A stretch of DNA of 64,000 nucleotides from Sitta carolinensis (taxonomy: Eukaryota > Chordata > Aves > Passeriformes > Sittidae): contig CM063290.1 of the NCBI GenBank assembly GCA_032173965.1, positions 7,837,501-7,901,500 of the forward strand, in the 5' to 3' direction. A program made the translations under genes and the position numbers. Below, piece by piece: positions 36,901 through 48,840 of this stretch. The notes beneath the pieces were generated by a model. That model saw nothing but the letters and a program-made list of their open reading frames with translations, did not search any database and was not told where the DNA came from. How positions within the stretch are numbered: position 1 is the first letter of the stretch; every line of letters begins with the position of its first letter.

Positions 36901-37520
36901 GAAAACAAGAAAGTCAAAAAGCCCTGAATCTTTACCTTTTTAAAGTGGAGACACCGCCACAGCAGGACATAATGGCTTGCTGTGGTGGTGGTGGTTTGCC
37001 TGAGAGCCTGGAGATTTATGTAATGAGAAACACAATTCCTGCAAAGAACATTGTTAAATCTTTTCAAAATTTCAGCTATAAGCCATTTTATTGCTAATAA
37101 TATGGCTAGATTCTTCTTTTGAAGAATCTGGGAATGTTTGACAAGTGGGGAAAATGGAGAGGACTTGAGGCACCATAATCTGTATTTTCCATTTACCTTG
37201 CTTGAAGCTTGAACAACACATGTGCCACAAATGATTTGTTTATTCCTAAGCGCCCACAAGGAGCCCAGTCTCCATTCTCAGGCATATAATGGCTATTCAA
37301 ATGAAAGCTTTAATAGGTTGTTGCAAACCTGATACCAATGCAGCAAGAGAAAGAGATATGCAAATATTCAAAATTAAACAAACTAGCTCCTGCCCTTTGC
37401 CTTCCAAGGTGCAGTCTCAGATCTGGACGGTGTCACCAGTGCAATGAGCCTGCTAGACTCAGCTCTCTGGAGAATTAATTCCTTTTTCTCCTTTCCCACC
37501 CCCTACTTTGCCTTACAAAG
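30976..37520. other. Non-coding stretch, no gene seen
   Basis: No gene recognised. The frames of 162 codons (33570-34058), 154 codons (36322-36786) and 158 codons (36783-37259, minus) show no domain, signal or repeat pattern and are crossed by other frames. A16 lies at 31494-31509. The text at 31371-31470 is complex, TAAT-containing and repeat-free, which could be regulatory (inference). Confidence 0.5.
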
Positions 37521-37541
37521 CTTTCACTTGAAAGTGAAAGT
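37521..37541. promoter_or_regulatory. IRF-type site inside an inverted repeat
   Basis: GAAAGTGAAAGT (37530-37541) is an exact match to the IRF element GAAANNGAAANN with the preferred GT spacers. CTTTCACTT (37521-37529) and AAGTGAAAG (37532-37540) are perfect inverted arms around two bases, so a second GAAA core lies on the other strand. Would suit interferon regulatory factors; no promoter is visible nearby. Confidence 0.35.
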
Positions 37542-40500
37542 TATTTTGCTTGAAATATTTTCTGTCTGTAGCACTCAAGGGGAAGGAGAGCCCCAATGAG
37601 GGCTGATATACACAACACGTTCAGATTTGAGCCTGAGGAACGTTGCTGGGAAAAGCTCCTCTGTGTTGGTTTGTTGCACATCTTAAAACAAGGCCCTTAA
37701 CTTCAATGCCTTCTCCTGGGCATTTCTTCATGCTGTAGAAACAATTCTGGAAGAGTGGCACAGACAAAAGTCTAATTAGGGGTTACAGTCTAAACAAAAT
37801 GTTTTTCTGCCCACAACACAATACAAATCAGGGGCTTCACTGGTTCTTAACACCAGTTCTTCTGTTCCACTTTTGCTCCATGTATGTATGAGTCAGGCCC
37901 CAAAGCCACTTTAAAAATATAAAAAATAAAATGTCATCCACCTAACCATTGAAACTGTGCCAGCAGCTACTGTGTGCACTGAGCAGCGGTGAAAAATAAT
38001 AATTTTACATCAAAAACACCATAAAAGTTTTTCAGTGCCTTCCAGGTTCTTGTAAAACTACTATTATCTTGTCCAATCCTCAGGGCTTTTTGCACAATTA
38101 TCAATTAGTTCTGTGGCTGGTTTTCAAAAAGGCAGAGCTGGAAGCAGGGGCCATGCAGCCAGTCACACAGATGGAGGTGGAAGCACAGCTGTGCCTCCTC
38201 CACAGGATGTCCATGCACACCTCGACTCTGCTCCTGGTTCAGGGGCACAACGCCTGGAGCATCCCTCTACTTCTCCTGCCCTCCCATCTTCTGTGCTCTG
38301 ATCACAAGAGCTTTGAAGTAGGACTTGCCTTTTGTTCCATCATTATTGCTGGTGAACCAAATTTTGTCAGCAATAAACTATCTTCAGAGATCTGCAAACA
38401 TCTAGAAAACTCCTGAGCTACAGGGGTTCAGCTTCAGACATGAAGAGAGTGCCCCGTGCTCAGCAGAAGGCATGAGAGGGATCTTGCTTTGGTGGGGTAT
38501 TTGGGCAGTGTTCTGCCTGCAACAGGTACCAGAGTGAGTTGGGAGCAGCATGGGAAGTGGGTTTGCACCTCAGATGTTTGAAGCTCTGCCTCACTGGTGT
38601 TTACCAAGACTGGACACCTCAGGGTTTCAGGGGGAAGGATCTGATGAGGGCAGATGAAGAAAAGGGCTCCAGAAAATAAATGCACAACTTTAATTTAGCT
38701 AGTCTTTTCCTTCAGAACCCAGGAGAGAAAAGCCCAATAGCCAAAATAATAGGGGAAAGAAGATCTTCCTTTGCAAGTGTGAACATCATACAGAAATAGT
38801 CCTCCAGTCTGTGTTTTGTGAGACTGATTGGAGCTGTAGCCAAAACCTAAATTTGAATGTGGCTAGACAGTGGAATTAAAGGTGATCTCTGGCCATGTTT
38901 AAACATGAACTGGGCCATAAGCTACTTACAGGCTGTGGTTACAGAAAAATAGAAAGGGCTGACTCACAGTGGGAGAGCAGGAGGTTGGAGGATTCCCATG
39001 CAATCCTCCCTGTGCTCTGGAGGTGCCCAGCCTGTTCCTAGGGATCCCATGCTCCCCAGACACCTCCCTTGTCTCTTGCAGGTCGTTGGTATTTCTGAAA
39101 GCCTGGCTTAAAGGCTGAAGATGAGAAGTGTTTCTTTTGGCCTGCCAGCAGCACAAATGAGGAGAAAGAATGGAATTCTCCAAAGCTTTTCCAGAATGCA
39201 TGCCCAATTCAAACAGACTCATCCGGCTTCCTTGCAAGTGCGATCCCCAGATCACAGCTAAGTCTAGCACAGACTTCCCTAACACCATCATCTGCATCAG
39301 TGTGCAGAAGCAGAATTGTGCTTTTCTAATAAAAAAAACATTAATTAAAACTGATCATCTTGTGAGAAGCTCTTGATTTTGGCCCACCTAATTTTTGGTT
39401 TCAAGCATTTTTACTTGTTCAGCATTTCAGAATGCAATATATTCTTTTTCAAAGAGGAGCACATGATTCTATAGGGGGAAAATATATTCAGGATAAAATA
39501 ATATTTAAGCATGAAACAAATCAGCATCTAACCAGTTTTTGTTTCTTTCAGACAACCAATTTTCAGAAATTGAGATTACCAATTCTGGTCCTATTTGAGA
39601 CTGTGGAGAAAATACAAAATTCTGAAATGTCTGCAAGGTTGGAGAGCAGTTTTCCACTGAGCTTTCCTCAGATGAGATTGCAGAAATTTTTCTGTTCTCT
39701 CCTTCTTCCCTGGGTCTGCCACCAGGCAATTCTGTTCACACTGTTCTTCAAGACAAAATCTGAGCCAGGCTGAGATTTGTGCTGATGGTGAGTGCCTGCC
39801 TTTCTTTTTATTTTTATTTCTTTAAATAAAACAATTTCCTAAGGCTTCAAAATGGGGCTGATAAAAAGCAGCTTTTAAAATGCATTTTAGTAAATAGTTT
39901 GAAACCAGACCATAAAGTCTCATAACTGTAGGTTTGCCCTTAATTATACCTCACTGACAGCCCATTTTCCTTCTCCTCTGCAACCAGTCTCCTTTTTCTT
40001 TAAGAGCAAAACATATTGTAGTCTACTTTGGAAAAATTTATGGAGTTTCACACAAATTCGACAAGATCTGTAGGTAAACAGTGTCACCTAGTGGATAACC
40101 AGCATCGATTTTCCCAAACTGTGAAAGAAGTTTGGCCGTGTGGTTTTTCTGTTTTGTCCTAGAAAAAAATATTATCTCAAATCAGAAGGAGCCCTGTACT
40201 GAGAAATGGGATCACTGCCAAGTGGCTGCAAATCCGAAATTGTAGGATTTGATGGCCAGCACTGAGGGGGACATTTGTCATGAGCATGGGCACAGATCCA
40301 GACCCATCTCCATCTATAAAGGGGAAGAACCAAATCTCCAGCTCAGTGCCTGAAGAGCCAAAGGTTATAGAAGCTCATCCTAAAATATTAATTTCCTGCA
40401 CGTGTAAAGGTGTGTACTGGACTCCAGTATCTCAGAGAATGTCAGGAGGTGTCTGCCACGTGATCAGCTGAGGCTTCTGAGCAGTAAAAGTTAAAAAAAA

Positions 40501-41489
40501 CCTCAAAAGTGCAAAGTCCTTGGGATGGGAGATTTGGCAGAGAGTATTGGAAAACAGGAGAAAGAGTACAAGCTCCATGGAGAAATCTCTCATCCTGAGA
40601 GGGTGGGATGATAACTGGGGATGTGGTGGCAGGTATCTGTGAGGAAAGCTTCCTAGAGAAAGCAAGGGATAAGATAAACGTTGAAGAGACTTCTGAGTTA
40701 AAGTAACAGGTTAGAAAATCAGGACACGATAGCCTCAACCAAGAGTAAGTAAAGTGCTCTGGAAGTTCCTCTGGAAGGAAGGATATGCTCCTGAAAACAA
40801 AACTGAGGCTGGATATCCTGAAGACCACTTGCAACACTTTGGTTTCTGCTTTCTAACTTTGCTGTCAGGATCCCTTGGAGTCAAGATGGATTTGAGCCAG
40901 AGAACTGCAGGAAGAAATTAATATAAACAAAATCGAGAGAAAAATGGAAAACAGCTCTTCAGAGTCACAGAAACTCCTGAGGCAAAGAAAGGTAGAGTTC
41001 AAGTAGCAAAGGTGAGAATTCAGGCAACTTGGTTTCTAAACAAATCAAAGACTAGCATTCAGCTAGCTTCATGCAGGTTGGGTGGGAAGGGGAGGGTTTA
41101 TGTTCCAGTCTCACTACCCACGCTTCCTCCCCCTGTAAGGTGCAGTTTGTTACAAATGCTTGTGGGTTTTTTTCTGAAAATCACACTTTCCCTACTCCTT
41201 TCCTCACATTGGACAAGAATGTGAAAGGAGACCAAAAGCATGGTCCTAGAGATGGCTCTTCCACGTCCAAGAGGCAGCAGGTGGGAAAACCCAGGTGAAA
41301 ATTCAGGATATTATCAGCATCTTCTTAACACAGACACCAGTCGTGGAGAAGAGCAGGATTTCTCTATCACTGGAGTCCAGCAGGCTGGCTGTGAGCATTC
41401 TCAGACTGAACTTTTATAGCCAGGTCTCACATTTATGAGGCTTTGGTCAAAAGCAATAAGCCAGAGCATGCTGAAGAATGCATGGATAC
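37542..41489. other. Non-coding stretch, no gene seen
   Basis: No gene recognised; frames up to 131 codons lack any family signature. Text near 39060-39080 ('cccttgtctcttgcagg') looks like a splice acceptor, but no exon-like frame follows. A near match to the CTCF core on the minus strand (CCACTAGGTGACA, 40082-40094) has one mismatch at a normally constant G. Confidence 0.5.
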
Positions 41490-41518
41490 AATTTTAACTA
41501 CTAATTGTAGTTAAAATT
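41490..41518. repeat. Perfect AT-rich hairpin
   Basis: AATTTTAACTAC (41490-41501) pairs perfectly with GTAGTTAAAATT (41507-41518) around the 5-base loop TAATT. Twelve-base perfect arms in a 29-base unit are more than expected by chance at one site. It could form a cruciform or give two mirrored homeodomain-type half-sites (TAACTAC). Confidence 0.85.
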
Positions 41519-43081
41519 ATAAATATCTTATTTTCATAGGTCAGGAAACCTGAGCTCTAGCACTTAATTATCTTCCAAATAAGAGGAAAATAGTGATTGA
41601 TTCTTATGGCAGATTGTTCTGCTAAGTTTGTGTTTGACCTGTTTTCTTCATTTTTGTCATGTGTCAGATGGATGGTCTGTCATTCTTCTCCAGAGGAGGG
41701 AAAGTGATTCTTGTGTAAAGCCCAAAGGAGCTTTGTTTACAGGCAAACTAAAATATGCTGCAAGTCAGGACACTTTCTCACCTGAGCATACAGTGTTTCC
41801 AAAACAAACACTGGCATAACTGTACTTCCTGATTTTTGAGCAGTTCTCCTCTAAACTGTTCCATGTTTCTTTTTTATACCAGTCTTCTTGGCCCAATTCC
41901 TACTGACTGAATCCATGGAAGGCACCATCTTCTACTGGTCCCTACTGTGGCCATTGGCAGGTATAGACCTTGTTGTATCATTTTGGTTACTCTGTGCCTC
42001 AGTTCAGTCCTCCATTAATCTGAGTTCTACTCTGACTTTCCCACATTGCTTTTATTCTTGGGACCTCTGAGAAATTCCTGTCCTCTCTCAGACAGTCAAA
42101 CCATTACTAAATCAGACAGTTATCATATTCCCCTTCTCAATGAGAAGGTGATAATAATTCCTTTGCTCAAGTATAAATGGAGAGTAAACTTGCTGAATGC
42201 TATGAGATGTAACAGCACTGTATGAGCTCAGAATGTTCCCATGTGAGTTACAAGTCAAAAAAGCAGCAAGTAAAAAGCTTGACTAGGTCAAGGATCCTAC
42301 TCCTGGGACCAACAGAAGGAAGAAATAGAAGTAGCACCCGGAAAATGCTGCTTTCATCCAGAGAGGCATCCCCCCTGTAAATATCTGCTAACTCTAATAT
42401 TAAACAAATCAAAATTTACTTATTCTGTGGAATCCTCTTTTGCTTCTTTATACAGAGACACTGGCAGAAATTCCACAATAATTTTTAAAAGTAGCTCTTA
42501 TTCCACCAGGAAATCGTAATTTCTTTAGCCAAGAACATCCAGTCTGGAGTCTGAGGAGTGCTGGCATTCTCTGCAGCAGTGTGCAACAACAGCCCAAACA
42601 TCTTAGCGTTCCCAGGCTGGATCCATCCCTGCTGTCAGCAAATCCCTTTGGAGGCTCTGCTTGGCCCCCAGCTGCGTGTGCTCCCAAATCCATGTGCTCT
42701 GATGGCACCAGGCCAAGCCCAGGGTGGGCTGCCCAGCCCCAGCCTGAAGAGAGGTTTGCCCAGGCAGCCTGCCTGAAGGTGAGAGTGCTGCTGACTGCTT
42801 GAGAATTCCCTTCCTCTGTGATAGCAGCACACATGAGTGCTCCCAAGCCCTGTTTGGATTCCTTTATGCACATGTGCTCCAAAAGGTAGGAGAAGACAAC
42901 TGTAGGGCAAACATTGAGCCAAAAAGGCAAATTGCATTGCCCAAGTAAATGAGGAATCTCTGGCAGCCAGGAAAGGATATAAAAATATAATCAAACTAAC
43001 ATCCATCCATCCCTCAGGCTGTCTGGACAAATGAAGATCCAGGGAAAGCAGCAAACTGAGGAAACGAGCTGGTTGTAGAAA

Positions 43082-43084
<3 letters not shown>
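41519..43084. other. Non-coding stretch, no gene seen
   Basis: No gene recognised. The 160-codon minus frame (42448-42930) and the overlapping 182-codon minus frame (42635-43183) are chance; the latter starts inside the TG repeat and so begins with alternating His/Thr. The text at 41890-41930 ('ttggcccaattcctactgac') faintly resembles a fold-back arm. Confidence 0.5.
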
Positions 43085-43112
<28 letters not shown>

Positions 43113-43163
43113 CTGTGTCTGTGTCTGTGTGTCTGTGTCTGTGTGTGTCTGTGTATGTCTGTG
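43085..43163. repeat. TG/TGTC microsatellite
   Basis: About 14 pure TG dinucleotides (43085-43112), then a compound tract in which TGTG alternates with TGTC/CTGTG units, ending near 43163. The pure part is the likely variable core; the interrupted part is an older, stabilised repeat. Confidence 0.95.
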
Positions 43164-44274
43164 AGATGCTGTATTTTACCCATTTAAATTATCAGCATCA
43201 GCATCATGATAAATAAAATAAAACAAAAATTATAAATAAAAGCCAAACCCAAGGCTTCAAATCTCTCTGTCTGCATCCCATCCTTCACGGTGGCCACTGA
43301 GTAGTCACATTCCTGAGTACTGGGGAAATTTGAAGAATTAATAAGTTTCTCTGACTCAAAAGCAAAAACAAAACAAAACCCTCTCATCATCTTTCTGAAT
43401 CTCCCTGTTTCAATCTACTTTTCAGATTGTGCAGCATATGTTTACCTCATAAACTGTTTCCCAGGGTTACTCAGCTCAGGGCATCAGATGGTGCAAGCTT
43501 GAGGACCTCAAGAAATTTGAAGAGAAGGCCTGGAGAAACTGTGAAATACTCCATGTTTCTTCAGCTTCCCTCCCAGCTGCCCAGTCAGATTTTACAGGAG
43601 TGCTATTAAATAAGCTTTTTATTTCTGTTACTAGTTCACATCCAGTCCTGGAAGAGTTTGTGCCTTACCATGAAAAAACATCTGGAGCTTTGGACGCTGG
43701 CTCTCACACAGGGCCCGTTCAGTGACACCTCCATAATGTTGGCAGACCTCAGGTCATTTTCACATGAAACAACCATGTGAAAACCCACCACTGCTGCTGG
43801 CCTTACTGGTTTAAGACTGACAGGCTGCAGACTCTAATTTGTCCTCTATTCCTTGGGGTGGGCTAGCAGGGTAGGAAATTAATGAGGCAGCCAGGGAGAG
43901 GTGGCACCACTTCTGTGTGTGCACAACTTCAGTCTACAATGGTCTCATTCCAGCACCTTTCCCTGCAGTAAATGCAGTGAATATTCTTATTCCTGTTCTA
44001 AAAGCAGCATTAAATGGGATGGTTTAAGCTGAGAATATTTTCCCAGCTCCTGGAAAGGGTTAGACACACAGCCCTGAGGTGGGCAAAGTGTGTGATTGCC
44101 ATCAAACTAAGCAGCCGTGTTCAGCTTGTCTTGGATTTCTTTATATGAGACAAGGGATGATTCATAAAAGCAAATGCAGAGGCCACACAGCTTGTCAAGG
44201 CTCTAGTCTAACCAGGTGTAATGATTGAGGTTTTGCAGGCGAGCTTCAGTTAAGACAAGAAAATAACAGATCAT
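43164..44274. other. Non-coding stretch, no gene seen
   Basis: No reading frame above 70 codons and no clear repeat. 'gaggccacacagcttgtcaa' at 44180-44199 hints at an antisense MIR, but its neighbours do not support that. Confidence 0.55.
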
Positions 44275-44343
44275 GGGTCAAATCCATCCCTGATGTAACT
44301 CCAGCATCATCAGTAGGAGTTACCCACGTGTGAATCTGGCCCC
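44275..44343. repeat. Fold-back ancient repeat (GGTCAAATTCATCCCTG type)
   Basis: The left arm 'gggtcaaatccatccctgat' plus 'gtaactcc' is mirrored by the right arm 'ggagttacccacgtgtgaat' plus 'ctggccc'. Reversed, the right arm reads 'gggccagattcacacgtggg' plus 'taactcc', pairing over most of its length around an 11-base hinge (44302-44313 approximately). Model: gggccaaattcatccctggtgtaactccattgaagtcaatggagttacaccaggg and back. The central symmetric part has been lost. Confidence 0.65.
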
Positions 44344-44604
44344 ATGTTCCTCACTCATACAACAAAGCAAGATCCCTCCTGCAGCAGAATCAATTGGAAA
44401 AAGGAGAAGGGAAAAAATGCTTCTTTCTTGACCACATTAAAAATAATCACTTTTTTGTTGCACAATGGGGCAGAGAAAACCAGTCCTAGAAACCAGAGTA
44501 TAATTTCCTCAGCATGTCACGGGGAGGGGAGAGAGGGGGAAATTGGCATAACCAAGAGGTTTCTTTCATCTCTGTTCAGTTCTAAATGATGCAGAGAACA
44601 GGGG

Positions 44605-44745
44605 AAAGAACACCTAGATATCTCCATATCTATATCTATATCCATCTCTATCTGTATAGTTATCTAGATGAGCTTTCTCCTCTTCCCTCTATCTGTATCT
44701 ATAATCTATACACAATATATGGATATCTGTAGATAACTACATAGC
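44605..44745. repeat. Degenerate ATCT/TATC repeat
   Basis: Scattered units such as 'atctccatatctatatctat' and 'ctatctgtatctataatcta', interrupted by a C/T-rich stretch near 44672-44690. 'tatagttatctaga' and 'gtagataactacata' form a partial inverted pair. An old tetranucleotide repeat. Confidence 0.6.
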
Positions 44746-44767
44746 TTCTACAAACACAGAGTGATTG

Positions 44768-44782
44768 AAAAAAAAAAAAAAA
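44768..44782. repeat. Poly(A) run, 15 bases
   Basis: Uninterrupted run of 15 A. Simple sequence. Confidence 0.85.
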
Positions 44783-47506
44783 GACTATATTCTTTCTGTT
44801 GATTAGACTTGATGTTTAAAAATAGTAAAATAGAAAAGATGAAACATAATGTTTGGTATCTCAGCTTTTCCTTCCCATTTGGCAGGTCGGGTGTGTTTGT
44901 GATCTCTATGGGAATGCAGAAAAGTCACCTGAGGGAGAAAATTGCTATTCACTAGAAATTACTAATCATTCTTTCATACTAAACACCACTGAGAGGTTTT
45001 TAGTTAAGCAAAGGTGGATTTTTTTGTTCTTTCCCCTTTTCCCTGTCTTCTTCAGCTAATGATATAGGTGTGCAAAATGCAGGATGTGACATCCTGCTAA
45101 GCATTAGGTGCAGTGTTTTGCCAGTGACAGGATCCAGGTCTGAGTCCAAAATAAAAGCACAATAGCCTGAAAATCTTCTACTGCACACTGCTAGCACTTT
45201 GCAACCTAAATGGCAAAGCAATTCATACAGTCACATAATAATCTATCCAGCAAAATTTGTATTCCAGCGGCAGAGAGGTCCCCTCTGAGACTGTGGCCCT
45301 GGTGCAACTGCCCACTAGAAGACCACAAAAATAAACCACATGAGACAGAAAGTTGGAAGAAAAAGATACCACCTGATCTGGAATTCTTACAGCTAGGAAA
45401 CTCAGAGTGCATGGGACCTCTGTAGTGGAAGTAGAAACTACTCCTGCATCCCAGAGTCCCAGCCAGAGGAGACTGATGCCTCCCACCTCCCCTCTCCCAG
45501 CATCACTCCTCTCAGCCTTTGCTGACACACCCAGGAATGCAGAGCTGTTCTTCTACCCACTGTACTTCAACAAACCCATTCACACCTAACCCTGTTCATC
45601 TGTCTTTGCCAAGGATGCTCCTCCACGCGTTTCACTGGCTGAGGTCCCTCTTCCTTGGCACAGCAGCAGAGCGCAGGTGGCAGCCAGGGGCTCCGGGTGC
45701 TGCCGTTCAGCTCCTGCAGGACTCCCCACTCCCGCAGCCCTCTGCTCCAGCCTCCTTCGTGTCCCCCGAGGGCGATAAACGGGAATTACCATGGCTGACA
45801 GCAGTGTTTCCTGAGGAGCTTCCAGAGAAATAGCCCTGTATTCCTGGGCTTACAACTGGGTACCTGTCTGAAAATGGAGGACAAGGAATTCACTGTAACG
45901 AAAAAAAATCTGTGGCCACCTTGCTGTGTTTAACTACACTATTAATTTACAATTTTTAAAAAATAAAGATCAGGATGATTACCTCTGCTGACCCTAATTC
46001 ACTTTGGGCCTCACAGCACAGGTGAAGACCATCTGCTGACAGGGGGTGGTATATTTTGTCATTTGCTGGGGATTCCCTATCCCATGCGGGGCATCTGGGC
46101 TTTCCTCAGGCTCAGCTGCTAAGCCACTGCCCCACAGGACTCAACTCCCAGTGCTGAAGCATTCTGATTTCTTCCCTTGAGAGAGAAGGAAACGAAGGCG
46201 ACAAATTTACCTTATTTTCAGCCCATGACCAAGAACTTTATTGCGACATGGCTATGGATTCTCCACCTCTGAAGAGGGCCAGTTTAATTTATGTTGACAC
46301 ATTGGGGTTTTATTCTCTGGACTATATTTAGACCTTCTTTGTAACAAATTTTTATTTCTGTCCTGTTCCACTCTCTTTTCTTCCTGCATCTATAAGCATA
46401 GCAGACATCATCTAAAGCAAAAAGAAGCACAATTTAGTTTTTATCACTGCTCTAAACTAGCCTGAAATTCATCTTTTTGGGTCAGCTGTGCTCATTCACA
46501 TTGCAAAATGCAAGAGCCTCTCCAGAGCATTTTTACTACACTCATAAATAAATAATGGAAACCCAAGGATGGTTCCTAGAGAAAGGATAGCACGAAGCAT
46601 GAGCAATGTCTGGCTACAGTTCCACTGCTGATCTCTTCTCTGGACAGAACAAAGTAGGACAGTGCACTTAAAATACATCTATTTTACAACGAGACTAGTG
46701 GTTGCTTTGCTGTGGTGATGAGCAATGATATTAAAACTCTGTCACTGAGCTTTAGGATTAACACCTTGTGAGAAGCACTTAAGGAGGCTGCACTGCCGGC
46801 TGGTGGGAGCCCTGCCCGCACCACGACTGCCCAGTGCTTTGGTTGGGGGTTTCTACATCACTGCGTGTTTTGCCTTGAAATATTTTGCCTCTAGAGAAGA
46901 CACACTGGAATTTTCTGAAGCAGAACATAGCATTATGTAAATCTGACATTTTTAAGCTTGCATAATTCACTGAATTCCACCCAGGTTTTTTATTTCAACT
47001 CCTCAGAAGCATCATTTGTCGGTCAGTTTTAGGTTTCTTCAGAAAGATTTATTTTTATCTGTTGCTCCATTCCCCAGGGGTCCCAATGGAGTTTCCATGG
47101 AGGATCCTTAGCATGAGAGGCTGGTGATGACACCGGTTTTGTCAAAAGTGATTATAAGGTCCGTGCTATAAAGTTGCTGTTTTGTGACCAAAACATGCCC
47201 TTGCAATTATCCACCAGCAATAGCTCCTGGCATCTGTGGGAGAACACAGCCTTGCAATGAGGTGGGTTAGTACTAATTACAAGATGTTTATTCAGTGTAA
47301 GTAAAATACACTGTATTTTACTCATTAGCACCCAAAATGGCACATGCAATTGGAGCAACATACTAATCCAAATAGGGGATTACAGCTAAGCAGGGTGCTG
47401 AACTGTCTGCAGTTAATTTATAGTTTACCAAGATGCTCATTTACCCTTGTAAGAGCACACACCCACCCAGCAGTGCTGGGAGAGAAGGATCTCATCACAC
47501 TTCAGA
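44783..47506. other. Non-coding stretch, no gene seen
   Basis: No gene recognised; the frames near 45223-45833 (about 100 codons) lack character. A small perfect hairpin, GCAGGATG (45079-45086) with CATCCTGC (45090-45097), is followed by 'ttttgccagtgacaggatcc', which faintly recalls a fold-back arm. The region 47340-47420 is unique-looking text with AATTTATAG-type words. Confidence 0.5.
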
Positions 47507-47615
47507 GAAGTATCTTTTCCTGCAGCAAACACATCAATGCCAATAAGGTCAGATAACATAGAAGGCTCAGCTTCTTTATTGGCATTAATGTGTTTGCAAT
47601 AGGAAGAGATACTTT
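47507..47615. repeat. Long imperfect inverted repeat (about 40-bp arms, 29-base loop)
   Basis: The left arm 47507-47546 and the reverse complement of the right arm 47576-47615 agree at 34 of 40 positions without a gap. The inner 22 bp (47525-47546 with 47576-47597) differ at one position only. Shared words are AAGTATCT, TTCCT, GCAAACACAT and AATGCCAATAA. The loop (47547-47575) contains GAAGGCTCAGCTTC, itself self-complementary at its ends. If transcribed on either strand it would fold into a stem of pre-microRNA-like size. It is much better matched than the fold-back repeats elsewhere in the window and its wording differs from theirs. It could be a young MITE-like insertion, a hairpin RNA locus, or a local inverted duplication. 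No known microRNA recognised. Confidence 0.85.
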
Positions 47616-48840
47616 TCCTTTACCCAGTTAATGATACAATGGCCTTTCTCAACTCAGCTTTTCTTCAGCTGATCACCTAATAACTAAAGCACAGTACAAA
47701 TATAGCCCATTTTCTCACGTCTTGTGTTTGCTGAATCTTTCCCGTGTCCATAATAAGGGCTGATCCTCAACTAGTTTATAAGAGATTTATTATGAGATCA
47801 TAGGCTGGTTTCATAAAACTCACGCCCAAGTGAATGGACATTTTTATGACTGATGAAGCTTGAAATGATTAGGAAACAGTCTCAGCTCAACCCAAAATGG
47901 TTATTATAATCCAAGATTAAAATGTTTTCTCAGCAGTTTGTGCTATTGAAGTTCATGTGTACATTCATCTGCCAACCCCTTGCTGTGCATTTCACCAAGC
48001 TACCTGCAAATCAGATGGAGAGCACTGAGTTAATTGAGCCTTTTAATTGCTCTATTGAAAATGACTGAGGAAGAAACAGACCAATAGAAAAAGAGGGTGC
48101 TGGCTTATTAACCCACAGGTGAGGTCATATTCTGTGTATCAGGGTGGAGGAGAGGTTATGAAAGGAGGAATGGAGGGCATCTTTTTAGAAATGAGCATGG
48201 GTACGAGTAATTCGAGACAAAAAAATAAAGAAGTTGAGCATTTAAAAAGGTAACAGTTATTGAATGGGATGCATTAATTCACTTGGTTTACAGTTTTAAA
48301 AAATATAGTAACTATTTGAATTTTAATCTGTTCTTCCTTTTTTTTTGACAATAGTTTTACTTCTCTTGGTCTAAGGCACATTTTTGGAGTAACTCTTATT
48401 TTCTAGGGAGCTGTGGAGCTTTGTTTTTCAGTTTAGCATTTAGAGCTCAATGCTGTTCTGGCAGAATAACCCGGGCTTTCTGCTAGATACCAAGCTCCTC
48501 TCTTGCTCCCTCTCCTCAATGGAGCAGGGGAAGAAAACAAGGTGTAAAAAAAGCTTATGGGTTAAGATAAAGACAAGGGGATTTCTTGCCAATCAGCATC
48601 ACCAACAAAACAGAAAGAATTAGTTTGGGGGGGAAATAATTTAATCTATTTTCGATTTAAAAATAGAGAAGGAAAGAAGGAAATAAAAAAACACCCTCTC
48701 CACCTCACCTGTGTTCCCCAGGCTCAACCTCACTCCTTCATGCCCATCTCTTCCACCCCCTCCCCATCTCTGGCACAGAAAGATGGGGGTGGGGGAGTTG
48801 TGCTCAGTGCATAACACTTTGTCACTGCCACTCTTCCCCT

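Noticed and set aside
36322..37259. Frames of 154 codons (plus) and 158 codons (minus) lying end to end
   Set aside because: Both lack motifs; other frames on each strand overlap them. Chance frames in moderately GC-rich DNA.
39055..39085. Splice-acceptor-like text before 39082
   Set aside because: A polypyrimidine-AG is common by chance, and no open, family-recognisable exon follows.
42635..43183. Longest frame in the window (182 codons, minus strand)
   Set aside because: It starts next to the TG microsatellite, so the beginning is alternating His/Thr/Gln, and the rest has no domain and overlaps two other open frames.
44175..44215. Possible antisense MIR ('ggccacacagcttgtcaagg')
   Set aside because: The neighbouring blocks expected of MIR are missing.
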